Assembly: GCA_035319765.1 (NCBI GenBank)
Contig: DATHCB010000094.1
Location: forward strand, 1 to 33,478
Length of the DNA stretch: 33,478 nucleotides
Direction: 5' to 3'
Source of the DNA: DATHCB01 sp035319765
GTDB lineage: Archaea > Thermoproteota > Bathyarchaeia > Bathyarchaeales > SOJC01
The translations under genes and the position numbers were made by a program. Under the pieces are notes generated by a model. That model was not told the DNA's origin and ran no database searches. It saw only the letters and a program-made list of their open reading frames with translations. This document shows positions 23,462 through 30,768 of this stretch, piece after piece. The number at the start of each line of letters is the position of its first letter. Position 1 is the first letter of the stretch.

Positions 23462-24733
23462 TCAATACTTCTTTCTCCTGAAGATTTTGGCGCCTTCAAA
23501 ATCGCACACGTACTCGAATCCGGCGTCCACGAGCGCGCACGCGTCTACGGTGTTTTTAGCCACTTTTGAGATGTATTCTTGCTGGTCCTTGAATAGCTCC
23601 TCCGCCAAGTGCACGTAGATGAGAGTATTCTTGATGCTCTTGTGGCCGAGTTTTTGCATGACGTGAAGGATATCCTTGGTCCGGTGGTACTCGAGCGTGG
23701 CTTTGAAGTGCCTCAGAGTCTTAAAGGTAATCTGGGCGATCCTAGGATTCTTCAGTTTATCTGCGATTCGCAGCCTCTGTTTTCTGAAGTTGTTACCGAA
23801 GTTGTCGAGTCGTCTGTCTGGCATTGAGAATACCCTATTGCCGTATGTTCTTGGTAAGGATTCGAGCATGCTGGCGAGCGTTGAGCTTATATGGCATATT
23901 CGAGGATTGCTGTTCTTTTCGGGCGTTATGCGGACGGTTTTTGTTACGAGGTCAACGTCTATCCAAGTTAGCACCCATGCTTCGCCTGGTCTGATTGCAG
24001 TTTCCTTTAGGAGTTGTAGGAACGTGGCCATTCTATTGCTGCAGCTGGCGATGAGTTGGTCGATTTCGGTCTCTGTTGGGATGAACGGGATTTTTTGGAT
24101 CGCTTGATACTTTGGAGTTTCCCATGTCCCGCCTGTCATTTTTAGGAATGTTGAGTACGCGTCGACGGCGTTGCCTTTTCTTCCATCGCACCATTTTTGC
24201 TTAGCTATCACGTCCTTGAAGGACTCTGGATCGTACAAGTTGGCTCCTCGTTTTAGAAGCACTTTGAGCAGTTTGGTCCGGCCGATGATCGTCGTTGGTC
24301 TAAAGCCTTGTTTTTGCATCCAGAAGGCGTATTCCACCATTTTGCCTTTGATCTCTGCTTCGCTTCCTCGCGGAACTTCCTTTTCTTGGACTTCCGCGGC
24401 CAAATTTATCACTCCGTTTGGTTCGGTAGCGCATATTCGGCGCTTAGAAACTAGGCCGCCTTCTGTTCTTAATGGTTCGGTATGAATTCTTTCAACCTGT
24501 TCAAACGTTGCCCAGGCTCTTCGAATGTCTTCAGAGTCGGAAAATCGTAGCCCGCAGCTGCGGCAGAGCCATCGTTGGATCCTATCACCGAACATAGAAT
24601 ACCTTAGGCCATCGCGCCAGACCTTCTGGGAGCCACATTTCGTGCACCGTGCGGTCGCGGTGTTTGGAGAGTGATTAGCCGCTGGAAGTCTCTGACCCGA
24701 ACCCGAGACCGCGCCTTGATAACCTGACTTCAA
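23462..24733 (-). CDS. Tyrosine recombinase (archaeal integrase)
   Basis: Site-specific integrase that would insert and excise the element at the neighbouring tRNA-Leu. Catalytic residues are visible: Arg248 (AIRPGEA), Lys273 (PEKNS), Lys338/Arg341 (FKTLRHFKAT), His364 (LGHKS) and the nucleophile Tyr373 (NTLIYVHL). The usual His of the HxLRH box is Lys, as in many archaeal integrases. The N-terminus carries a zinc ribbon (Cys30, Cys33, Cys57, Cys60) before the core-binding domain. The gene is intact at 423 residues and not split by the attachment site. The start codon is TTG 24733; a later start is possible but must keep the ribbon. Confidence 0.92.
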   Translation of the reverse strand: MKSGYQGAVSGSGQRLPAANHSPNTATARCTKCGSQKVWRDGLRYSMFGDRIQRWLCRSCGLRFSDSEDIRRAWATFEQVERIHTEPLRTEGGLVSKRRICATEPNGVINLAAEVQEKEVPRGSEAEIKGKMVEYAFWMQKQGFRPTTIIGRTKLLKVLLKRGANLYDPESFKDVIAKQKWCDGRKGNAVDAYSTFLKMTGGTWETPKYQAIQKIPFIPTETEIDQLIASCSNRMATFLQLLKETAIRPGEAWVLTWIDVDLVTKTVRITPEKNSNPRICHISSTLASMLESLPRTYGNRVFSMPDRRLDNFGNNFRKQRLRIADKLKNPRIAQITFKTLRHFKATLEYHRTKDILHVMQKLGHKSIKNTLIYVHLAEELFKDQQEYISKVAKNTVDACALVDAGFEYVCDFEGAKIFRRKKY

Positions 24734-24793
24734 ACCCTGCGGCTCCTACTTATCTCCCACCGCGACCTTGTTAGAGACTACTTGGACTTGCCC

Positions 24794-24976
24794 TCACCCT
24801 TGATCATGTTTCATTAACGCCTGGCTTGGTTGTAGCGTCGTTTTGTCGAGGAAGCCCCTTATCGCTACTTTGACAATCTCGGCCCTTGAAGTGAAGCCCA
24901 GGTTTTGCTCTTTGAGAAAGATATCTACTTGGTCGACGAGTTCCTTAGGAATCCTGATCGTGGCGTATTCTGTCAT
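24794..24976 (-). CDS. Ribbon-helix-helix (CopG-like) regulator
   Basis: A 60-residue RHH DNA-binding protein: the strand YATIRIPKELVDQVD followed by helix-turn-helix SRAEIVKVAIRGFLD. Such proteins often control integrase or copy number on mobile elements. It lies 60 bases upstream of the integrase on the same strand and divergent from a second RHH gene. ATG 24976 has AGGTG upstream. Confidence 0.9.
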   Translation of the reverse strand: MTEYATIRIPKELVDQVDIFLKEQNLGFTSRAEIVKVAIRGFLDKTTLQPSQALMKHDQG

Positions 24977-25122
24977 GCGTGTTACACCTTTGATTCATAG
25001 ACGCTTAGAAAGCATAAAAGGATTCCAGACCAAAAAGACTCAAATGTGCCACATCGAACGGCGAGTTTGTGACACAATAAAGCTTAAATTTATGTGATTC
25101 ATAACTGAGTCAAGGGTTTCTC

Positions 25123-25545
25123 ATGTCAACCGATGAATACACAACAGTCAGGCTGCCAAAGGAGCTCATAGACGAAATAGACCAGATTCTAAAACTAGGC
25201 CTAAAAGGCTACAAGAGCCGTGCCGAGCTGATAAAAGAAGCCATAAGAGACAAGCTGAAAACTTTTCCACCCATGCCCGATCAGGCGCCTGTGCAGGCGC
25301 TACCGCCCATAGAGCACTTCAACATAGACGAGAACGGAGTCCGCATCCTCGACCGCACAATAGCAAACGGCGGCTCAAACGGACGCATAATAGACGTCTA
25401 CTTCAAACAGGACAGAGTCTGGTGCGACTACTGCCAATCAGCAGACTGCCGCCACGTCAAATTCGCCCTAACAATCCCAAAAGTACAAGAAACACTACGC
25501 CAAAAAGGCTGGAAACTCAACAGACAAAAAATAAGAACCTCGTGA
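25123..25545 (+). CDS. RHH regulator with Cys/His C-terminal domain
   Basis: A 140-residue protein with an N-terminal RHH domain (YTTVRLPKELIDEIDQIL, SRAELIKEAIRDKL; about 5-45), a Pro-rich linker, and a C-terminal domain with WCDYCQSADCRHVKFAL, a CxxCx4CxH pattern that probably binds zinc and resembles a SWIM-type finger. The RHH part is similar to the neighbouring 60-residue protein, so the two may be paralogues that compete for sites. Upstream TTAAATTTATG lies about 35 bases before ATG 25123 and there is no clear ribosome binding site, suggesting a leaderless message. Codon use is C-rich at third positions compared with the minus-strand cassette. Confidence 0.85.
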   Translation: MSTDEYTTVRLPKELIDEIDQILKLGLKGYKSRAELIKEAIRDKLKTFPPMPDQAPVQALPPIEHFNIDENGVRILDRTIANGGSNGRIIDVYFKQDRVWCDYCQSADCRHVKFALTIPKVQETLRQKGWKLNRQKIRTS

Positions 25546-25603
25546 AAAGCACGTCAGAGAAAACTGATCATTGGCGATGCTCCGGATGCTGCGCGCATTA
25601 TTT

Positions 25604-26131
25604 TTAGATTTTGAGCTCTAGTAGCTTTTTCCTGAGAGGTCGTTTGAAAATGCCCTTACAAAGGTGATTAATAATTTCAATTATGGATGACATCCCAAGT
25701 CTAATCTTAGCCTTATATTCCCCAACGGTTGTCTCATCCCCATCCTGCCGAGGGTGCGTGAGGCTATCTCGAAACTTCTTGAATTCGATCAAACGACTCC
25801 AGCAAGGCATCGTCTCAAAATCAAAGCTAGGAACAAACTTACCAATCAGGAATCTCAACTTATCTTCCAATCTTTGATACTCCGCAACCTCAGTTGTCTT
25901 AAACTCTCCTCCGACAGGCTCAAATTTCTTATCGGTCAAAAAGGCTATCTCATAGGCTTCAAGACTGGCACTTTGCGCAAATGCATCTCCTATGTAATTA
26001 GTGAATGCTTCTAAGGCGTTGATTGCGCAGAACACAGAAGCTCGATAATATCTCTTTGCTTCTCTTTCGTTCGTTTGTTTCACCGCTGCGCTCACAAAAT
26101 GGAACGAGTCTTCGAGGTAATCTTCGAACAT
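25604..26131 (-). CDS. HEPN-domain protein, candidate RNase effector
   Basis: A 175-residue, mainly helical protein. RDSLTH at 121-126 is an Rx4H motif, the active-site signature of HEPN ribonucleases found in toxins, Cas and abortive-infection proteins; the helical context (LIEFKKFRDSLTHPRQ) fits. Residues 25-50 (RYYRASVFCAINALEAFTNYIG) match the first helix pair of HEPN-type domains. The ATG lies one base after the stop of the DGQHR gene, so translation is coupled. This is the last gene of the ParA cassette. RNase activity is inferred from the motif only. Confidence 0.72.
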   Translation of the reverse strand: MFEDYLEDSFHFVSAAVKQTNEREAKRYYRASVFCAINALEAFTNYIGDAFAQSASLEAYEIAFLTDKKFEPVGGEFKTTEVAEYQRLEDKLRFLIGKFVPSFDFETMPCWSRLIEFKKFRDSLTHPRQDGDETTVGEYKAKIRLGMSSIIEIINHLCKGIFKRPLRKKLLELKI

Positions 26132-26132
26132 G

Positions 26133-27392
26133 CTACAGCCTTTTTAGAGCTTTCTCTGCCTCTTCCTTTGCTTTTTTCGCCTCAAATGACTTGATCGCTG
26201 CATTGGCTAACTTCGGCGTGATGCCTGTTTCCTTGGCTCTGGTTGCCTGTAACAAGAACACTTCTAGCATTCGTCCTAGCTCTGAACCACTTATACGCGC
26301 GCCCAAACCACGATATGTGTCTGGATCGATCCCTTTAAGCCTGGCACTTAAGAGAGCCTTTGCATTCAGAGGGTCACCGTCTTCGATGGCAGAAAGCGCA
26401 TAATGAACTGGTAGTCTCTCAGGAAAGTGCCTTGACAAGTAACCGGCAGCATATGCCCATGCTGCTGTTACACAAGGATGCGTAGCCTTGTTTGCGAACT
26501 CAATGAATGCATCGGCATCTCTCCTAAGAATTCTCTCACGTTGCAGTCTGTGAAGCTTGGCAAACTCCCGCCCCATTTGGATTAAGTTCTTGTCCGACCA
26601 ATCTATTTTGCTTCTAACATTCTGATAGTTTTCATCAATTCCTGGTCCAGACGAACATACTATTGGAATATGAAAATCGTCGCGAATTGAATCCTTTCCA
26701 AAGAAATAATCAACTAGCAGCGTTCTCGCAACTCGAACAGTTGGAACTCCTTCTGGGTTTCTTTTGTCCGCAAAATCTTGGTCTTTCTCAAGAATGCCCA
26801 CCACTTGACACCAGTTACGAAGATCGGGTCCCAAATGCCCTTCGTACATTCTGTCCAGCAAATCGTTTGAGATCGCGATTGCCGTGTTGTTTGCGACGGC
26901 AATGTCAAGTTTTTGACCGCGGTCCAGGTCAAAGTAGACTCTGATTCCGTGACACTCAGAAACTCCCTTTTTCACGGCTTCCGCAATGGCTTTAATTCGG
27001 TGTTGGCCTCCATATACTTTCAGCGGAATCTGAGGTCTATAGGCAGCGTCATATTCGATTACCAAATCTTCAAATCCTCTTCCCAAAATTGCGTCCTCTT
27101 CCATTTTACGGTAGGCGTATGTATCCAAGTAAAGTTCCCGGTTTAGCTTGTAGTCTTCACTTTCCATCGGATCTAAAACTGCATCCAAGTCAGCCTTCGA
27201 TACTATGGTCTTCGCGTCAAGATGACAAAAAAGGTAAAATGCATTACTCCTCTTGTCCTGAAAAAGTACTAATGGTGCGTCCAACCTCAATTCCACAGGG
27301 CTGAAATCCTTTAGGAAATGGCGAATTTTTTCCAGGACCTCAGCTTTGGGATTAGTCTGTGGTTGAACAACTATTTTTTCGATCCCAGCCAT
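26133..27392 (-). CDS. DGQHR/ParB-like domain protein
   Basis: A 419-residue protein whose GGQHRIKAI at 128-136 matches the DGQHR/ParB-N nucleotide-binding motif of DndB- and ParB-like proteins. The following VYFDLDRGQKLDIAVANNTAIAISNDLL is the usual next segment. In DndB-type proteins this domain binds DNA or regulates modification; ParB uses a related fold as a CTP switch. Here the motif's Asp is Gly. The C-terminal half is helical and ends in a Lys/Ala-rich coil. It follows the 170-residue protein by 98 bases and is coupled to the HEPN gene. TAGGAG precedes its ATG. Confidence 0.75.
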   Translation of the reverse strand: MAGIEKIVVQPQTNPKAEVLEKIRHFLKDFSPVELRLDAPLVLFQDKRSNAFYLFCHLDAKTIVSKADLDAVLDPMESEDYKLNRELYLDTYAYRKMEEDAILGRGFEDLVIEYDAAYRPQIPLKVYGGQHRIKAIAEAVKKGVSECHGIRVYFDLDRGQKLDIAVANNTAIAISNDLLDRMYEGHLGPDLRNWCQVVGILEKDQDFADKRNPEGVPTVRVARTLLVDYFFGKDSIRDDFHIPIVCSSGPGIDENYQNVRSKIDWSDKNLIQMGREFAKLHRLQRERILRRDADAFIEFANKATHPCVTAAWAYAAGYLSRHFPERLPVHYALSAIEDGDPLNAKALLSARLKGIDPDTYRGLGARISGSELGRMLEVFLLQATRAKETGITPKLANAAIKSFEAKKAKEEAEKALKRL

Positions 27393-27490
27393 GATTATTA
27401 TTCTCCTAGTTTTTGCTTTAAAGATTATCGTGAGCTCACTGAAACTAGGATCAGCTTTCTTGAAGGCGCTTGATACTAAGCCACTGTTCG

Positions 27491-28003
27491 CTATTTCTGC
27501 TTAGTAGATCGTGACATGCCTTTTGTTATTATCTCGCTCCATTCAGATAATGAACTGTCGGATCTACGTCCCTTGACAAGACCGGCGAGAATCTTTCCGA
27601 GCTGCTCCGATGGTAGTTTCAAGAGAGAATGAACCAATTGAGAAATGGATCGTGACCTTGATGTGGCTTTGATTTCAGGAAGACCGTTTTCAGCGACGAA
27701 CCTGTTCACATCTTTCAATGATGGCAGAATTTGTCCTGCTGCAAACTCCGCCATAAAGGATTTGATTATTTCGTATTTCTTCGGTTCAACTTCCTTCAAC
27801 CTATTAAGTTCCCTAACTAAGGGGCTCCGATTTGAAACATGAGCTCGACCAATCCTTGCTGTGCCCATCAAAATCGCAGTGAACTTCTCAACAAACTCGG
27901 GCGAAGATAACGTACCGGCCAAGGACTCGAATACTTGTGGTCCATGCTTTCTCAGCAGTTTAGCGAGGTCCAACATCAGATCGTATTCTTTCTCGTCTAT
28001 CAT
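27491..28003 (-). CDS. Unknown helical protein coupled to ParA
   Basis: A 170-residue mainly helical protein with no family I recognise. Its ATG overlaps the ParA stop (ATGA), a strong sign of joint translation, and its Lys/Arg/Ser-rich C-terminus (WSEIITKGMSRSTKQK) could bind nucleic acid. By position it could be the ParB-like partner or adaptor of ParA. A TCTTTAAAG box in the 98-base gap after it might give the downstream DGQHR-HEPN pair their own promoter. Confidence 0.8.
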   Translation of the reverse strand: MIDEKEYDLMLDLAKLLRKHGPQVFESLAGTLSSPEFVEKFTAILMGTARIGRAHVSNRSPLVRELNRLKEVEPKKYEIIKSFMAEFAAGQILPSLKDVNRFVAENGLPEIKATSRSRSISQLVHSLLKLPSEQLGKILAGLVKGRRSDSSLSEWSEIITKGMSRSTKQK

Positions 28004-28848
28004 ATTCCGACTATTCCTGCCACTTCCTTCGCAACAGCATGTAGTCTTTCAATCTGTTTGGTGCGCGAGTAAGATGTCCATCGTAAGGGCTGGCCCTCCC
28101 TAGCTGATTTCGCAATTGACTTCGAGTATGGTACCTCCTTTTCAAGTAGGTACCAGCCGTGTTTTGCGCATTCCTCTTTGACTTCTTTCTTTGCCCTGAT
28201 TTCTTCTGGCGCATAATTACTCGTAAAATTAAACACCACTCCTGCAACCTTCGGCGGCTTCTTATTGGAATTGCTTGCGAATTCTGCCAATGAATTATCT
28301 AGCAACGGTAACCCAATTGAAGAAAGGTATTCAGGTTTCACCGGCACCAGTATATAATCACTTGTGAGATAGGCTGCAGTTGTGAAAACTGACTCAGTAG
28401 GTGGGCAGTCTATAAGAATAATGTCATAATTCTTTTCTAAGGGCGTTACCAACTGAGAAAGCAGGTACTCCTTCTGGCTTGGATTACGAATTGAGAAGGC
28501 CAGCTCTAACCTGGAAGGTATGAGGTCAACTAAACCACCATGAGAATACTTCTTGGCATGGTACACAACGGAATCAGGCTTGAGGGGAGCGGGTGGCGGA
28601 TACCCGGGAACATGAGTATGTTGCTCAAATATATGCCAAGTGGTTGGAGCGTTCTTCTTCAAAATTTGGGAGTCATACGTGACCGCCCCGAGTAGGAATT
28701 GGCTAACATTGAATTGAGGATCCAGGTCAATTACAAGGATCCTCTTGGACCACTCTAAGACGATTGCAAATTCATAGGCAAGCTGCGCGGCAAGCGTCGA
28801 TTTCCCAACGCCACCTTTCATGTTCACAAATGAAATTTTCTTTGCCAT
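28000..28848 (-). CDS. ParA/Soj-family ATPase
   Basis: A 282-residue deviant-Walker ATPase. The P-loop KGGVGKST is at 11-18, followed by ILVIDLDPQFN and Walker B ILIDCPPTES; SIAKSAREGQPL is the late conserved segment. It lacks an N-terminal HTH, so it is the short chromosomal/plasmid type Ib or Soj form. An insertion of about 40 residues after the second motif (HIFEQHTHVPGYPPPAPLKP) is also typical of mobile-element ParAs. ATG 28848 has a TTTTAAATC box about 65 bases upstream. First gene of the four-gene cassette. Confidence 0.92.
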   Translation of the reverse strand: MAKKISFVNMKGGVGKSTLAAQLAYEFAIVLEWSKRILVIDLDPQFNVSQFLLGAVTYDSQILKKNAPTTWHIFEQHTHVPGYPPPAPLKPDSVVYHAKKYSHGGLVDLIPSRLELAFSIRNPSQKEYLLSQLVTPLEKNYDIILIDCPPTESVFTTAAYLTSDYILVPVKPEYLSSIGLPLLDNSLAEFASNSNKKPPKVAGVVFNFTSNYAPEEIRAKKEVKEECAKHGWYLLEKEVPYSKSIAKSAREGQPLRWTSYSRTKQIERLHAVAKEVAGIVGI

Positions 28849-28929
28849 TGGAAAAGCCTCAAGTTCATATTCCTACATTTACCCTGTTGCTAGTTATGGA
28901 GACATTGATTTAAAAGTTTAGCGCACACG

Positions 28930-29112
28930 TCAGAATTTGCAGGTAGGAGAGTTTTTGACTATGCGAGCGCTAGGGTTTCGCCATAGTAGGTACACTTTTA
29001 TCTGTAATAAGAAGCCACATGCTTTGATTAGGCTTGCTAGTCTTTCTTGGTCTAGGGTTTTGACTTTGTTACGGTATCCAGCTACTGTGCCGTAAGGCTG
29101 GCGCTCGCCTCG
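28930..29112 (-). pseudogene. C-terminal remnant of an ABC-acetyltransferase gene
   Basis: On the minus strand this frame reads QPYGTVAGYRNKVKTLDQER and on to KVYLLWRNPSA, then 12 extra codons to a TGA at 28930-28932. It matches the last 45 residues of the full gene at 30769-32247 in 36 positions. It has no start and no N-terminus. It is in frame with the propeller gene and begins directly after that gene's TAA stop. Confidence 0.85.
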
Positions 29113-30663
29113 TTATACGTGTATTCGAGGGTGCCAACTCCACGGGCGGAAAAGTGCGATAGGTGCAACCAAAACAGTCAAGCCCGAATAAGTTTTAATG
29201 ACGTTAGCGTTGTAAACACGAACGCTCAGCATGTAATAGCCCTCACCAAAGCCCAACCCTGCTGCAGTCAGTGTTACCCCGCCCCCGGACATCAAAGCCA
29301 CGTCCGTAAACGTGTAGATCGGCGATGGCTGCCAAGGATATCCATCCAGACTTCCGTACAACGTCACGTTGAACGTCTCTGCGTAGCTGCCGTTATCGCT
29401 AACTGTAACGTTCACAGCGATGCTTTGGCCTACGATAAAGACCCTTTTGGAGGGAGTGGCACTAGTGATGGTGACATCATGAACGCCAAAAGCGTAAATC
29501 TTGTAGTCCTCTGAGCCCACATAAACTACACCATCAACAACAGCTGGAGAAGACCACACCTGACCGTGGGTTGCGTAGTTCCACACTAGCGTACCGGTTG
29601 AAGCGTTTAGAGCATAGACCTTGTAGTCAGTTGAGCCCACATAAACTATACCACCAGCAACAGCCGGAGAAGAATACCCGACGCCTTGAGGTCTGCTAGA
29701 ACGCGATGCACCGTTGCCGGTCGTGAAGTCCCATATGAATGCGCCCGTTAAAGCATTAAGAGCGTAAACGTTGCCGTCATCTGAGCCCACATAAACTTCA
29801 CCACCAAAAACAGCAGGAGAAGAATTCACAAAGCCGCCTGTCGCGTAGTCCCATATGAATGCGCCCGTTGAAGCATTAAGAGCGTAAATGTTGCCGTCAT
29901 TTGAGCCCACATAAACTATACCACCAACAACAGCTGGAGAAGACGTCACGTGATACCCTGTCGTGTAGTCCCATATGAATGCGCCCGTTAAAGCATTAAG
30001 AGCGTAAACGTTGCCGCCAAGTGAGCCCACATAAACTACACCACCAAAAACAGCAGGAGAAGAATCCACGTTGCCGCCTGTCGCGTAGTCCCATATGAAT
30101 GCGCCCGTTGAAGCGTTTAGAGCGTAAATGTTGCCGTCACCTGAGCCCACGTACACAACACCACCAACAACAGCAGGGGGAGAGAACACCCCTCCACCGG
30201 TCGTGTAGTTCCACATTGCCATGCCGGTCGTGGCATTCAGGGCGTAGATCTTCGCGTCATATGAACCCACATAAACTATACCACCAACAACAGCTGGAGA
30301 AGAAAGCACGTAGTTATTGGTCGTGTAATTCCACAACTGTGCGCCCGTTGTGCCATTTAAAGCGTAAATCTTGTCATCCCATGAGCCCACGTACACAACA
30401 TCACCAACTACAGCAGGAGAAGACGTCACGTTACTGCCGGTTGTGTAATTCCATAGAGTTTGGTTTGTGAGTGGCGCTATTGAGGTTGAATAGCCAGAGT
30501 GCGATGGGTCGCGGTGGAACATGGGCCACGAGTCAGGGTCTGGGGCTTGTGCAGGTGCTGCTTGGGAGCTTGCGCCGGCCTTGGCTGGCTGAAAGTTAGA
30601 GCGCGCAACAAACATGCTGGCTAACAGTAATAGAACTAATACGTAAGAGAACTTTGGTTTCAA
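29113..30663 (-). CDS. Secreted PQQ-type beta-propeller protein
   Basis: Exported repeat protein, probably surface-bound, of about 516 residues. I place the start at TTG 30663, giving MKPKFSYVLVLLLLASMFVA, a good signal peptide; the frame stays open to 30729, which would add 22 residues that fit poorly. After a linker and WPMFHRDPSHSGYS come eight blades of about 40 residues with the pattern SSPAVVGGxVYVGSxDxxIYALNAxTGxxxWNY. A C-terminal domain of about 110 residues looks Ig-like or CARDB-like (SIAVNVTVSDNGSYAETFNVTLYG). No catalytic residues are apparent; binding or adhesion is likely. Confidence 0.88.
   Translation of the reverse strand: MKPKFSYVLVLLLLASMFVARSNFQPAKAGASSQAAPAQAPDPDSWPMFHRDPSHSGYSTSIAPLTNQTLWNYTTGSNVTSSPAVVGDVVYVGSWDDKIYALNGTTGAQLWNYTTNNYVLSSPAVVGGIVYVGSYDAKIYALNATTGMAMWNYTTGGGVFSPPAVVGGVVYVGSGDGNIYALNASTGAFIWDYATGGNVDSSPAVFGGVVYVGSLGGNVYALNALTGAFIWDYTTGYHVTSSPAVVGGIVYVGSNDGNIYALNASTGAFIWDYATGGFVNSSPAVFGGEVYVGSDDGNVYALNALTGAFIWDFTTGNGASRSSRPQGVGYSSPAVAGGIVYVGSTDYKVYALNASTGTLVWNYATHGQVWSSPAVVDGVVYVGSEDYKIYAFGVHDVTITSATPSKRVFIVGQSIAVNVTVSDNGSYAETFNVTLYGSLDGYPWQPSPIYTFTDVALMSGGGVTLTAAGLGFGEGYYMLSVRVYNANVIKTYSGLTVLVAPIALFRPWSWHPRIHV
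29511..30450. repeat. Tandem 120-base repeats (propeller blades)
   Basis: Eight units of the motif TGAGCCCACATAAACTA recur at 29511, 29631, 29781, 29901, 30021, 30141, 30261 and 30381. Spacing is 120 bases except one 150-base step (10 extra codons). Central units alternate between two versions, giving a 240-base higher-order repeat. Confidence 0.9.
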
Positions 30664-30768
30664 TTTTAACCCCCCGTGAAACACATACAGATCTAAGTGG
30701 GAATTATCCTTTTTGGAACAATCTTCCATGACGGACTATTGATGCTGACAGTCGCACGATGCTCAAAA

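Noticed and set aside
26133..28848. Reading the cassette simply as a ParA-ParB partition locus.
   Set aside because: The DGQHR protein lacks a recognisable ParB HTH, an extra 170-residue protein is coupled to ParA, and a HEPN gene is cotranscribed. Partition remains possible but does not explain all four genes.
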